Shown here one piece after another: positions 33,106 to 41,953 of a stretch of DNA of 64,000 nucleotides; position 1 is the first letter of the stretch; every line of letters begins with the position of its first letter. Both the position numbers and the translations under genes were made by a program. Source of the stretch: RYN-230 sp963718305 (GTDB taxonomy: Bacteria; Actinomycetota; Actinomycetes; Streptosporangiales; Streptosporangiaceae). A model generated the notes under the pieces. The model saw nothing but the letters and a program-made list of their open reading frames with translations. It was not told the DNA's origin and ran no database searches. The stretch spans positions 72,260-136,259 of the forward strand of contig CAVQZG010000004.1 of assembly GCA_963718305.1 (NCBI GenBank), in the 5' to 3' direction.

Positions 33106-33978
33106 TCAGCCAGCGAAGAACAGGCGGTCCGGAGCCTCGACCAGGATGCGCCGCCGGTCGGCTTCGTCCGGCGCCCAGTCGGCCAGCAGGTTCAGCAGCT
33201 CCCCGGTGTCGCGCTGGCCGTCCGGCAGGTGCGGCCAGTCCGAGCCCCAGATCAGCCGGTCGGCCCGGGTGGACACCAGCGCGCGGCCCAGCGGCCCGAC
33301 GGAGCTGAGCGGCCTGGATTTGGCGATCCGGTACGGCCCGGACAGCTTGATCCAGCAGCTGCCCAGGCCCAGCACGCCGAGCAGGCGGTCGGAGTCGGCC
33401 TGGGTCAGCCCGTCCGCCTCGAGCATGTAACCCATGTGGTCGATGACGAACGGATCCTCCAGGTCGGCCAGGAACGGCAGCAGGTCACGCACGACGGTGC
33501 CGGGTGTGTAGAACTGGATGTGCCAGCCGCGGGGCGCGGCCCGCGCCGCCATCCGCCGCACATAGCCGATGATGTCCGCGGTCGGCCAGGATCTGCGCGC
33601 GAACAGGTCGAGCCGGATGGCCCGGACCCCGAGGTCGTGATAGCGGTCCAGGTCGGCGTCGCTGGTGTCCTCCTCGATCCGGATCACGCCGCGGGCCCGC
33701 GGGCCGAGGCGGCGGAGCACCTCGGCCAGCAGCCGGTTGTCGGTTCCGTAGAAGGTCGGCTGGACCAGCACCATCCGCTCGATCCCGAGCACGCCGGCCA
33801 TCCGCAGGTACTGCTCCAGCGTGCCGTCCGGGAACGTGTACAGCGGGTCGGGGACGTGCGGGAAGCCCGGCTCGAACACGTGGAAGTGGGCGTCGCAGGC
33901 GCGGGCCGGCAGCGTGAACCGCGGGCGGGTATTCGTCTCGGCCGGCCGCATCGGCGTGGTCTGCAGAATCTCGGTCAT
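33106..33978 (-). CDS. LigI-like amidohydrolase
   Basis: 290 residues from ATG 33978, preceded by GAGGAGA; the longer open frame upstream belongs to the aldolase gene in another frame. TIM-barrel amidohydrolase of the 2-pyrone-4,6-dicarboxylate hydrolase group: HFH in CDAHFHVFEP, FVIDHMGYM, and WGSDWPHL with the catalytic Asp. Such enzymes hydrolyse lactones from aromatic ring cleavage. One-base overlap with the aldolase gene supports a joint pathway. Substrate inferred only. Confidence 0.85.
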   Translation of the reverse strand: MTEILQTTPMRPAETNTRPRFTLPARACDAHFHVFEPGFPHVPDPLYTFPDGTLEQYLRMAGVLGIERMVLVQPTFYGTDNRLLAEVLRRLGPRARGVIRIEEDTSDADLDRYHDLGVRAIRLDLFARRSWPTADIIGYVRRMAARAAPRGWHIQFYTPGTVVRDLLPFLADLEDPFVIDHMGYMLEADGLTQADSDRLLGVLGLGSCWIKLSGPYRIAKSRPLSSVGPLGRALVSTRADRLIWGSDWPHLPDGQRDTGELLNLLADWAPDEADRRRILVEAPDRLFFAG

Positions 33979-34856
33979 CAGCGTTCTCCTCGCGCCGGAG
34001 CCGGGATCGGGGGCGCGTCCGGGGCCGGGGGCGCGTCCGGGGCCGGGGCCGGGCGGCGCCACCCGGTGAACTTCGCGACGCGCGCCGCCGCGGCGGTGAA
34101 CAGCAGCTCGGTGTCCGTCCCGGCCAGCTGGAGCGGGCACACCCCCAGCGGGGCCAGGTCCTCCAGGATGGCCAGATCGGCGATGCCGCCCACCATCAGC
34201 AGCTTCCCGTGCCGCTGGCAGGCCTGCGCGGCCGTGGCCACCGCGTCGCGGACCCGGGGGTCGTCGTAGCGTCCCGGCACCCCCAGCTCCGCGGTCAGGT
34301 CGTTCACCCCGATGGCCAGCATGTCCACGCCGTCGAGCTGGGCGATCGCGTCGGCGCTGGCCACCCCCGCGGGGGTCTCGATCAGGATCTGCACGATCGT
34401 GGCCCGGTCCAGCACCGGGTTCATGGTGGCCGCCGGGACCGGCCGCAGGCCGAACTGCGGCACGGTCGCCAGCTGGGAGCGCTGGCCGCGCGGGGCGAAG
34501 CGGCATGCCCGGCTCACCGCCCGCGCCTGATCGGCCGTGTCGATCCGGGGCGCGATGATTCCCTGCGCACCGCCGTCGAGCAGCCGCCCGATCGCGCCGT
34601 AGTCCTGTTCCGGCACCCGGACGAACGGCGTGAGGCCGAGATCGCCGGCGGTCGCGCACAGCTGGGCGGCGACGTCGAGCGGCATGGTCGAGTGCTCGAG
34701 ATCGATCATCACGGCGTGATAGCCGGCCTCACGTGCGATGCGCACCACATCGGCGGTCCGGCTGCTGCGGATGCCGAGCATCAGCGTCAGCTCCCCGTCC
34801 CGCAGGCGGCCGAGGAACGGGTTCCGGCCGCCGGCCCCGGGCTGCGGATCCAGCAT
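33978..34856 (-). CDS. HpcH/HpaI-family aldolase
   Basis: 292 residues. DLEHSTMP, the QILIETPAGV segment with the metal Glu, and AIGVNDLTAELG with the metal Asp identify the HpcH/HpaI class II aldolase family, which cleaves 4-hydroxy-2-oxo acids into pyruvate (or oxaloacetate) and an aldehyde. The last 25 residues are a Pro/Ala tail. Lies between the ABC importer genes and the amidohydrolase, consistent with breakdown of an imported acid. Confidence 0.88.
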   Translation of the reverse strand: MLDPQPGAGGRNPFLGRLRDGELTLMLGIRSSRTADVVRIAREAGYHAVMIDLEHSTMPLDVAAQLCATAGDLGLTPFVRVPEQDYGAIGRLLDGGAQGIIAPRIDTADQARAVSRACRFAPRGQRSQLATVPQFGLRPVPAATMNPVLDRATIVQILIETPAGVASADAIAQLDGVDMLAIGVNDLTAELGVPGRYDDPRVRDAVATAAQACQRHGKLLMVGGIADLAILEDLAPLGVCPLQLAGTDTELLFTAAAARVAKFTGWRRPAPAPDAPPAPDAPPIPAPARGER

Positions 34857-34883
34857 GACTATTCCTCTCCTCAGGCCATCGGG

Positions 34884-35630
34884 TCAGGGCCGCTGGTCGC
34901 CGGGCGCCCGGGCGGGCGGTCTCGCGGCCCCGAAGAAGGTGTCCATCAGCCCCGGATGACTGGCGATCTTGTCCGCCGGGCCGGCCAGGGCGACCGTGCC
35001 CGCGGACAGCACCGTCGCGTGCTGGGCCAGCGACAGCCCCACCCGCACGTTCTGCTCGACCATGAGCACGGTCACCCCGGTCTGCGTCATCGCGGTCACG
35101 CTCGCGGAGATCAGGGCCACCGTGCGCGGATCGAGGCCCAGGGTCGGCTCGTCCAGCAGCACGACCCGGGGCTCGAGCATCAGCGCGCGGGCGAACTCGA
35201 CCATGCGGCGCTGGCCGCCGGACAGGGTGCCGGCGCTGACGCCGGGACGCTCGGCCAGCAGCGGGAACATCTCCGCGAGCTGCTCGTAGCGCGCCTCGAT
35301 CTGCGCGCGGCGGCGCCGGATCACGTACGCGCCCATGAGCACGTTCTGCCGGACGCTGAGGCGCGCGAACAGCCCGTGCCGCTGCGGCACACAGGCCACG
35401 CCCGCCCGCAGGATGACCTCGGGCGGCTGCCCGGTCAGGTCGGCCCCGCCGATCATCACGGACCCGCGGCTGGGCCGGAGGATCCCGGTCACCGTCTTCA
35501 GCACCGTCGACTTGCCTGCCCCGTTAGGCCCGACGATGCAGGTGATCTGGCCTTCCGGGACGTCCAGATCGACGCCGCGCAGGATGTCCAGCCCGCCGTA
35601 CCCGGCCCACAGCCCGCTGATCTTGATCAT
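34884..35630 (-). CDS. livF: LivF-type ABC ATPase
   Basis: 248 residues from ATG 35630, which overlaps the end of the upstream fusion gene. Walker A GPNGAGKST, signature LSGGQRRMVE, Walker B VVLLDEPTLGLD and the VLMVEQNV switch region match LivF, the second ATPase of branched-chain-amino-acid-type importers. Works with LivG under the LivHM permease. Confidence 0.92.
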   Translation of the reverse strand: MIKISGLWAGYGGLDILRGVDLDVPEGQITCIVGPNGAGKSTVLKTVTGILRPSRGSVMIGGADLTGQPPEVILRAGVACVPQRHGLFARLSVRQNVLMGAYVIRRRRAQIEARYEQLAEMFPLLAERPGVSAGTLSGGQRRMVEFARALMLEPRVVLLDEPTLGLDPRTVALISASVTAMTQTGVTVLMVEQNVRVGLSLAQHATVLSAGTVALAGPADKIASHPGLMDTFFGAARPPARAPGDQRP

Positions 35631-37459
35631 GCTGTCCGCTCCGCGGGGGCGAGGGCGACCTCGTCGCCCAGGTAGGCGTCGACCACGGCGCGATCGCCGC
35701 TCACCTCGGCCACGGTCCCGTTCGCGATGATCTTCCCGCTGGCCATCACGTAGACGTGGTCGCACAGGCTGGCCAGGAAGGCCAGATCGTGCTCGACCAG
35801 CAGGATGGCGACGCCGTGGCGCTGCAGCGACCGGACCATGGCCGCCAGCCGCTGGGCCAGCGCCGGGCTGATCCCGGCGGCGGGCTCGTCCAGCATGAGC
35901 AGCACCGGATCGAGCCAGAGCACCTGGGCCAGCTCGATGAGCTTGCGCTGTCCGTAGCTGAGCTCGGCCGGGTTGCTGTCCGCGTAGCCGGCCAGCCCGA
36001 GCCCGTCCAGGACCTCGACGGCCCGGGCCCGCTCGGCGGCGGAAACCCGGGGCAGCCAGAGCTGGCGGAACGAGAAGCGCGGCTGGGCGGCCGCGACGTT
36101 CTCGGCCACGGTCAGGCTCGGGAACAGCCGCGGGAGCTGGTAGGTCCGGGCCAGCCCGGCGTGCGCGCGCGCCGCGCGGCCCCGGTGGCCGAGGGACCGT
36201 CCGGCCAGGATGACCTGGCCGGACGACGCGCTGACCGTGCCGTCGATGAGGTTGAACAAGGTGGTCTTGCCCGAGCCGTTGGGACCGAGCAGCCCGGTGA
36301 TGCGGGCCGCCGTCACGGTCAGGTCGACCCCGTCCACCGCGCGCAGGCCGCCGAACGTCTTGACCAGCCCGCGGGCCTGCAGCGCGTCCCCGGCGGCGGG
36401 GCGACCGCGATCCCGGGTCAGGAGCGCCGGGCCGGGATCAGCGCGGGACGGTGCGGCGGGCGCAGGCGCCGGCGCCGTGGCCGGTGCGGGCGTCGCGGGG
36501 CGGCGGGCCCGGGCCCGCGACCAGGCCCGGGTCACGGTGGGCAGCACGCCCCGGGGCAGGAACAGCACCACCGCGCCGAGCAGGCCACCGAACAGCAGCA
36601 GCCGGATGGCCCCGGCGTCGGCGCCACCCAGGCCGGTGCTGGTGAAGTTGGCCAGCGGCTCGAGGATGAAGGCGCCCAGCACCGGGCCCCACAGGGTGCC
36701 GCGCCCGCCCAGCAGGGCCGCCAGCACGATCAGCACGCTGGTGACGATGTCGAACACGGCGGCCACGTTCAGGAACGAGATGTAGTAGGCGTACAGGCCG
36801 CCCGCGATGCCGACGAACGTCCCGCCGAACAGGAACGCGATCATCTTGTAGATGTCGGTCCGCAGGCCGAGCCCGGCCGCCTTGTCCTCGTCGTCCGCGA
36901 TCGCGAACAGGCCAAGGCCGAGCTTGCTCCGCCGGACCACGGCGGACACCGCGACGGTCAGGACCAGCAGGCCGAGCAGCGGGTAGTAGAACGGCCAGTT
37001 CTGGTAGGACAGGCTCCAGGTGGGCAGCGGCAGGGCCAGGCCCTGGCTGCCGCCGGTCAGCCCGGACCAGGTGGTCGCGACGATGCCGAGCAGTTGCAGC
37101 GCGGCGAACGTGACGATGACGAAGTACATGCCGCGGGTACGCCGGGTGACCAGGCTCAGCGCCGCGGCGGCCAGCGCGCAGACCAGGCCGCTGGCCAGGC
37201 AGCCGGCGAACGGCGAGATGTGCGCCCGGACGGCCAGGATGCCGGTCGTGTACGCGCCGAGCCCGATGAAGAGGCTGTTGCCGAGGGAGATGTAGCCGGC
37301 GTAACCGCCCATGATGTTCCATCCGCTGGCCCCGATGGCCAGCACGAACGTCATGATGAGCAGGTTCTGGAGGTACAGGTTGCCCGAGACGAGCGGGAAC
37401 ACGGCCAGGATGACCACGGCCCCGGCGATGACCGCGCGCCGCGCGGCGGTGGCGTTCAC
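35627..37459 (-). CDS. LivM-LivG fusion: ABC permease plus ATPase
   Basis: 610 residues from GTG 37459 (GTGA overlap with livH). Residues 1-300 are a LivM permease with about nine helices and the loop IADDEDKAAGLGLRTD that docks the ATPase. After a Pro/Ala linker (about 310-345) residues 355-605 are a LivG ATPase with GPNGSGKTT, the LSYGQRKLIELAQ signature and LLMLDEPAAG. Fused LivM-LivG proteins occur in actinobacteria. Imports branched-chain amino acids or aromatic/short acids. Confidence 0.9.
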   Translation of the reverse strand: MNATAARRAVIAGAVVILAVFPLVSGNLYLQNLLIMTFVLAIGASGWNIMGGYAGYISLGNSLFIGLGAYTTGILAVRAHISPFAGCLASGLVCALAAAALSLVTRRTRGMYFVIVTFAALQLLGIVATTWSGLTGGSQGLALPLPTWSLSYQNWPFYYPLLGLLVLTVAVSAVVRRSKLGLGLFAIADDEDKAAGLGLRTDIYKMIAFLFGGTFVGIAGGLYAYYISFLNVAAVFDIVTSVLIVLAALLGGRGTLWGPVLGAFILEPLANFTSTGLGGADAGAIRLLLFGGLLGAVVLFLPRGVLPTVTRAWSRARARRPATPAPATAPAPAPAAPSRADPGPALLTRDRGRPAAGDALQARGLVKTFGGLRAVDGVDLTVTAARITGLLGPNGSGKTTLFNLIDGTVSASSGQVILAGRSLGHRGRAARAHAGLARTYQLPRLFPSLTVAENVAAAQPRFSFRQLWLPRVSAAERARAVEVLDGLGLAGYADSNPAELSYGQRKLIELAQVLWLDPVLLMLDEPAAGISPALAQRLAAMVRSLQRHGVAILLVEHDLAFLASLCDHVYVMASGKIIANGTVAEVSGDRAVVDAYLGDEVALAPAERTA

Positions 37460-38337
37460 GTGGCCGCGTCCGGCCGGGCCGCCCGGGTGAACAGCCCCTG
37501 CGGCCGGATCAGCAGCACGACCAGGATGAGGAGCGTGGGCACCGCGGCTGACCAGCGCACCGAGATGTAGGTCGAGGTAACCGCCTCGGCCACGCCGAGC
37601 AGCAGCCCCGCCGCGAACGCACCGGGGATGCTGCCCAGCCCGCCCAGGATGACCACGCTCAGCGTCAGCCCGATCCAGACGTCCTGGGAGTCCGGGGTGA
37701 ACTGGTACAGGAAGCTGAGCGCCGCGCCGCCGAAGGCGCTGGTGGCCGTGGCGATCGCGAAGATCCACGCGCCGACGCGGGCCGGCTGGACGCCCACGAG
37801 GCGGGCTCCTTCCGGGTTCTCCGACGCCGCCGTGATCGCGTGCCCCAGCCAGCTGCGCCGGACCACGGCCTGCAGCGCGACCGTGACGCCCACCGCGAGC
37901 AGGCAGGCGTAGAACTGGGCCTGCGGCACGACCAGGGAGCCGACCCGGAACGCCTGGTTGAAGTACCCGGGCGTGCTCGCGGTCGGGTTGGGACCCCAGA
38001 CCAGCGCGATGCAGGCCTCGGCCACCAGGGCCAGCGCGAACGTCGCGACGATGGTCAGCCCGGGATCGATCCGCTGCACCCGCTCGATCACCAGCCGGTA
38101 CAGCGCGACGCCCAGCAGGGCCATGGGGACGGTCACGATGAACCCGCCCAGCAGCGGGTCGATCCCGAACCGGGACCACAGCCCGTAGCAGAGGTAGGCC
38201 GACAGGACCAGGAACGCGCCCTGCGCCATGTTGACGATCTTCATCACGCCGAAGGTGAGGGTCAGCCCGGTGGCCATCAGCGCGTAGACGCTGCCCATCA
38301 GCACGCCGAAGATCAGCGCCTGGGTCAGCTCGATCAT
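37456..38337 (-). CDS. livH: LivH-type ABC permease
   Basis: 293 residues from ATG 38337, which overlaps the binding-protein stop by one base. Opens LTQALIFGVLMGSVYALMATGLTLTFGV, the standard LivH start, with about eight helices and the docking loop ASENPEGARLVGVQ. Partner of the LivM half downstream. Confidence 0.92.
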   Translation of the reverse strand: MIELTQALIFGVLMGSVYALMATGLTLTFGVMKIVNMAQGAFLVLSAYLCYGLWSRFGIDPLLGGFIVTVPMALLGVALYRLVIERVQRIDPGLTIVATFALALVAEACIALVWGPNPTASTPGYFNQAFRVGSLVVPQAQFYACLLAVGVTVALQAVVRRSWLGHAITAASENPEGARLVGVQPARVGAWIFAIATATSAFGGAALSFLYQFTPDSQDVWIGLTLSVVILGGLGSIPGAFAAGLLLGVAEAVTSTYISVRWSAAVPTLLILVVLLIRPQGLFTRAARPDAAT

Positions 38338-39569
38338 CAGCTGGCCCAGGCCGGCTTGACGGTCACGATGTGGCTGGTGGTGGCGGCCGACTTGGGCGCG
38401 ACGATCTGCAGCTTCCCGCCCTGCCACTGCGCGAGCAGCAGGCTGCCTTCCGGATCACCGGCCGAGTTCCACTTCAGCGGGCCCACGATGGTGCTCACCG
38501 TGTGCGTGTGCAGCCACGCGGCCAGCGCCTTCTGGTCAACGCGCCCGACGGCCCGGATCGCCGCGGCCAGGACCTGGCCCGCGGTGTAGGAGTTGGCTGC
38601 GTCCTCGGTGGGCGGGCTGCCGAACTTCTTCGTGTACGCGGCCACGAACGCGGCGTTGCCGGGGTACTTCGCCTGCGGGCTCCAGGCTTCGGCGGTGAAC
38701 ACGCCCTCGGCGTTCGCCCGGCCGATGGCGGCTGGGTAGGCCGAGTCGCTCGGGGCGTTGGTCTGGAACAGCATCCTCGGGCTGAAGTTGATCTTTTCCA
38801 GCGACCGGACGAACGCCGCGCCGTCGTCGGCCACCGCGCCCTGGATGACCAGCTGCGGCCGGGCGTGCGCGATCGACGCGGCGATGCTGTCGAAGTTGGT
38901 GGTGCTCGGATCGTAGGTCTGGTCGTAGACGGTCTTGATGCCGAGGGCCCGGAGCCGGGTCTGGAACACCGCCACCGCCGGGCTGGCGCTCGGATCATCC
39001 TGGGTGACGTACGCGGCGGTGGCGGGCCGCTGGCTGGGCGGCAGCGACGCGATCCAGGCCACGAACCGGTCCGGCTCGGAGGTGGTGGTGCCGGGCTGGG
39101 CGAAGAACAGGTTGGTGAAACCGCGGGTGAACAGGGACGCGGCCCCGCCGGACGGCTCCACGTACAGCATGCCCTGCCGGGCGGCGATGGCCGAGGCCGG
39201 CGCGTTGAGGAGCGAGGAGAACGTGCCCAGCACCAGGTTCACCTTGTCCTGGCTGATCAGCCGGGTGTAGTCGGTGGCGGTCTGGTTGGGGTCGAAGCCG
39301 TCGTCGAGGACGTCCAGCTTCAGCTGGTGGCCGAGCAGGCCGCCCGAGGCGTTCTGCTGTGACGCCCACAGCTGGTAGCCCTGCAGGCCGGACTTGGACA
39401 CGTCGGCGACCGGCCCGGTCATCGGCAGCGACATGCCGATGGTGAGCGGTCCGGACGAGGCCGTCGTGCCCGGGGACGCGGACGACGAGCAGGCCGTGGC
39501 CGCGAGCGCGGCGATGGAGGCGGCGGCGAGATACCAGATGGATCGCTGGTGACGTCTTCGTGCACTCAT
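38337..39569 (-). CDS. ABC substrate-binding lipoprotein, LivK/type I
   Basis: 410 residues. Signal peptide (RRRHQRS n-region, AAASIAALAATAC with lipobox Cys27) then a periplasmic-binding-protein type I fold: IGMSLPMTGPVADVSKSGLQGYQLW, LVLGTFSSLLNAPASAIAA, and DAANSYTAGQVLAAAI. Captures the solute outside the membrane for the LivHMGF importer. Related proteins bind aromatic acids as well as amino acids, so the ligand is open. Overlaps the unknown gene upstream by four bases. Confidence 0.92.
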   Translation of the reverse strand: MSARRRHQRSIWYLAAASIAALAATACSSSASPGTTASSGPLTIGMSLPMTGPVADVSKSGLQGYQLWASQQNASGGLLGHQLKLDVLDDGFDPNQTATDYTRLISQDKVNLVLGTFSSLLNAPASAIAARQGMLYVEPSGGAASLFTRGFTNLFFAQPGTTTSEPDRFVAWIASLPPSQRPATAAYVTQDDPSASPAVAVFQTRLRALGIKTVYDQTYDPSTTNFDSIAASIAHARPQLVIQGAVADDGAAFVRSLEKINFSPRMLFQTNAPSDSAYPAAIGRANAEGVFTAEAWSPQAKYPGNAAFVAAYTKKFGSPPTEDAANSYTAGQVLAAAIRAVGRVDQKALAAWLHTHTVSTIVGPLKWNSAGDPEGSLLLAQWQGGKLQIVAPKSAATTSHIVTVKPAWAS

Positions 39570-40761
39570 GGTGACTCCCCATTGGGGTGCGGATAGGGCT
39601 CCCCGTCGAGCCCGGGGACGATGACGGCGGACGGGTCGTTGGCACTGCCGATGAGCTGGCTGCTCGCGTAGTCGGTAACGGCACCGGAGAGCAGTTGCCG
39701 GGGGTCTTCCATGACGACCCGCAATCTCGTGGTGAGTGCGAGCCAGTCATCCGGGCCGGCCACGGCGGGTTTCTCCGGCACGCTGGCCGAGCCTGGGTGG
39801 ACCCGGGGCCGTCTGGCGGGACGTGCTTCGAAGCGGGGGTAGCCCTCGAACATCTGGCCGCCGAGGTCAGACGTGGCCCGCAGCGAGGCCCACAGCTGCC
39901 GGTACCCGGCTTCGAGCGAGGCGGCCTCGAGTGAGGCGGTTTCGGGCAGGCGGGTGCCGTCGAAGGCCGGGAAGACCGGCGCGTGCGGCGCGATGAACAG
40001 GCGGCCGGCGGGCATCCTCCCGCGCGAGGCGGCGCGCACGATGCCGGCCACGCTGTTGGATTCCTCGGTGACGCCCGCCGTCGGCGGCCGGCCCGTCCGG
40101 CGATGATGACCATCGCCCGCTCCCAGGCGATGTCCAGGCCGTCGAACCAGCTGATGAACCGGTGTGCGATGTCCAGGCCGGTGAGGAAGAAGGTCGCGAT
40201 CATGACCCGGTTGAAGGGGACCGGGAGGTCGGCGGCCGGGCCGTCGAGGTAGTCCCGCCGCACCGCGGCCATGGTCAGGGAGGAGGGGTCGTCCAGGGCG
40301 CGCTCCAGGCGGCGCTCGGTCAGCCGGCAGCTGTAGTCGGCCATCGCGGCGATGGCCTCCTCCCGGCCGGCGAACGCGCGCACCGCGATGCGCTCGCGCC
40401 ACAATTGCGCCGAGTTGGCCGCCCGGGCCGCCTTGCACGCCTCGAGCAGGCGCCCGGCGTCACCCCGCCAGCAGCCGGCCGGGTCGGCCTCGCGCATCCG
40501 GGCCAGGGTGGCCAGCGCCGGGCCGAGATGAGAGATCGCGGCCAGTTCCTTGAATCCGCGGGTGGACAGCCGGTAGGGCTCGATAGCCGGAGCCGAGGTG
40601 TCCCCCGGGAACAGCGCGAGGTCGGTGCCGGTGGCCACCAGCAGCGGATCGCGGGCGCTTTCCCGCACGACGGTCTCGGCCAGGTGCGCGCCGATGCTGT
40701 CGGGCCCGGCGGTGTACGCCGTGAACAACCCGACCAGCTCGGCACTCTCGAACGGGGGCAT
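39566..40761 (-). pseudogene. Unrecognised conserved-type protein, frameshifted
   Basis: I do not recognise the family. From ATG 40761 (TGATG overlap with the propeller gene) the frame reads MPPFESAELVGLFTAYTAG to AWERAMVIIAGRAG near 40095, and the coding signal then continues one frame away from PPTAGVTEESNSVAG to GLDGEPYPHPNGESP. Joining them needs a single-base change in the GGGCCGGCCGCC run at about 40085-40100 and gives about 398 residues, soluble, helical, without signal peptide. Both halves keep normal codon bias. Its place between an EAR propeller and an importer suggests a role in the same pathway. Sequencing error or a true lesion are both possible. Confidence 0.6.
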
Positions 40762-41876
40762 CAGCGGCTCGTCGGGGTCGGGAGGGACAGGGAATAGCGG
40801 ACGGTCTCGGCGGCGAAACGCAGCTGTGGGGTCAGTGAGTTGGACACGACCAGCTCGATGCCGCCGCCGGCCGGGCGGAGCACCGCGACATCCGTGCCGC
40901 CGCACGTCGGGAACTCGGCGACGACCCGGAGCGCCGCACCGTCCCAGGCGTAGATCTGCGAGTCGAGGACCGGGTGGGGGTCCGCCGGCGTGCCGAGGAT
41001 GAAGTTGACCCGGACGACCAGGAGGAGGCCGCCGGCGCGGACGACCGCGACCTCCCGCCCGCCGAGCCCGCCGAGCGTCTGGACGCGGGTGAACTGGCCG
41101 CCGTCCCAGCGCATCACCGTGGTCGGGGCCGAGATGCAGGCGACGACGAGGTAGGTGGTCCCGCCATCGTCGAAGGTCGCGAACGCGCGGCCGCCCTCGG
41201 CGGCCAGGGCCTGGTGCGGCCGCAGCCAGGTGCCGTCCCAGCGGTAGAGCACGCTCGCCCCGGCGTGGTCGGCGTGCGCGACGAAGAACTCGTCCCCGAT
41301 CCAGAACGGGTGCCAGTTGTAGGCCCAGCGGGACGGGATCTGCTGCTGCGGCGCGAACGACGAGCCATCCCACTCGTAGACGACCGAATCGCGGTTGAGG
41401 TCCTCGTCCCCGGGGCGGACGACGCCCTGGGCCAGCCCGAGGAAATGCCGCTCGCCGATGGTCCAGTGCTTCCACTGCTTGGCCGCGAACGTGGCCACGC
41501 TCTGGAACGGCACGAACCGGTCCCGGTCCCAGGCGAAGATCTGTGACTCGGCCGCGAGCTCGTACGGGCCGGACCCGGTCCTGATGCTGGCCACGGCGAG
41601 GAACGAGCGGCCGCCGATGGTGAAGAACTCCGCGTCCTCGCCGCCCGGGGCGGGCAGCGCCGACCAGGGCTCGAAGCGCCCGCCCGCGCACTGGAGCAGC
41701 AGCAGATCCGTGTCGCTGTCACCGCCGTTCATCCCCGGCGGGCTGGTGTCTGAGTCCCGGGCCAGCTGCGGGATGGCCAGCAGCTGCCGCCCCGCCACCG
41801 TGAACGCGGCCACGGCCCGGGCACCGGACGTCGGTATCCGCTGTATCTCGGTCAGGGCGGCTTGCATGGCACTCAC
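40761..41876 (-). CDS. EAR/EPTP-repeat beta-propeller protein
   Basis: 371 residues without signal peptide. About seven repeats of roughly 48 residues share the pattern strand - [FY]xWDGxxFxPxQxI - xWxxFxIGxxxFLxVA; clear copies are QIFAWDRDRFVPFQSV with HWTIGERHFLGLA, VYEWDGSSFAPQQQI with PFWIGDEFFVAH, and LYRWDGTWLRPHQAL. This is the EAR (epilepsy-associated repeat) motif of LGI1 and VLGR1, which folds as a seven-bladed propeller that binds partners. First gene of the operon with the importer. Role unknown; a binding or lactonase-like job is speculation. Confidence 0.75.
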   Translation of the reverse strand: MSAMQAALTEIQRIPTSGARAVAAFTVAGRQLLAIPQLARDSDTSPPGMNGGDSDTDLLLLQCAGGRFEPWSALPAPGGEDAEFFTIGGRSFLAVASIRTGSGPYELAAESQIFAWDRDRFVPFQSVATFAAKQWKHWTIGERHFLGLAQGVVRPGDEDLNRDSVVYEWDGSSFAPQQQIPSRWAYNWHPFWIGDEFFVAHADHAGASVLYRWDGTWLRPHQALAAEGGRAFATFDDGGTTYLVVACISAPTTVMRWDGGQFTRVQTLGGLGGREVAVVRAGGLLLVVRVNFILGTPADPHPVLDSQIYAWDGAALRVVAEFPTCGGTDVAVLRPAGGGIELVVSNSLTPQLRFAAETVRYSLSLPTPTSR

Positions 41877-41903
41877 TACAGCAACCCGTCGATGCCCGCC
41901 ACA

Positions 41904-41920
41904 AGTAATCTGGAGTTACT
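41904..41920. promoter_or_regulatory. LysR-type inverted repeat in divergent promoter
   Basis: AGTAATCTGGAGTTACT: perfect five-base arms around seven bases, centred in the 77-base gap between the propeller operon and the LysR gene. Size, dyad form and place suit a LysR recognition site controlling both directions. Confidence 0.6.
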
Positions 41921-41953
41921 ATCGACGACACGTGGCGTTAATGGATGTGACGC

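Noticed and set aside
38995..41691. An 898-residue open frame across the binding protein, unknown gene and propeller
   Set aside because: Composite of shadow frames with one true segment; split into three genes by start sites and overlaps.
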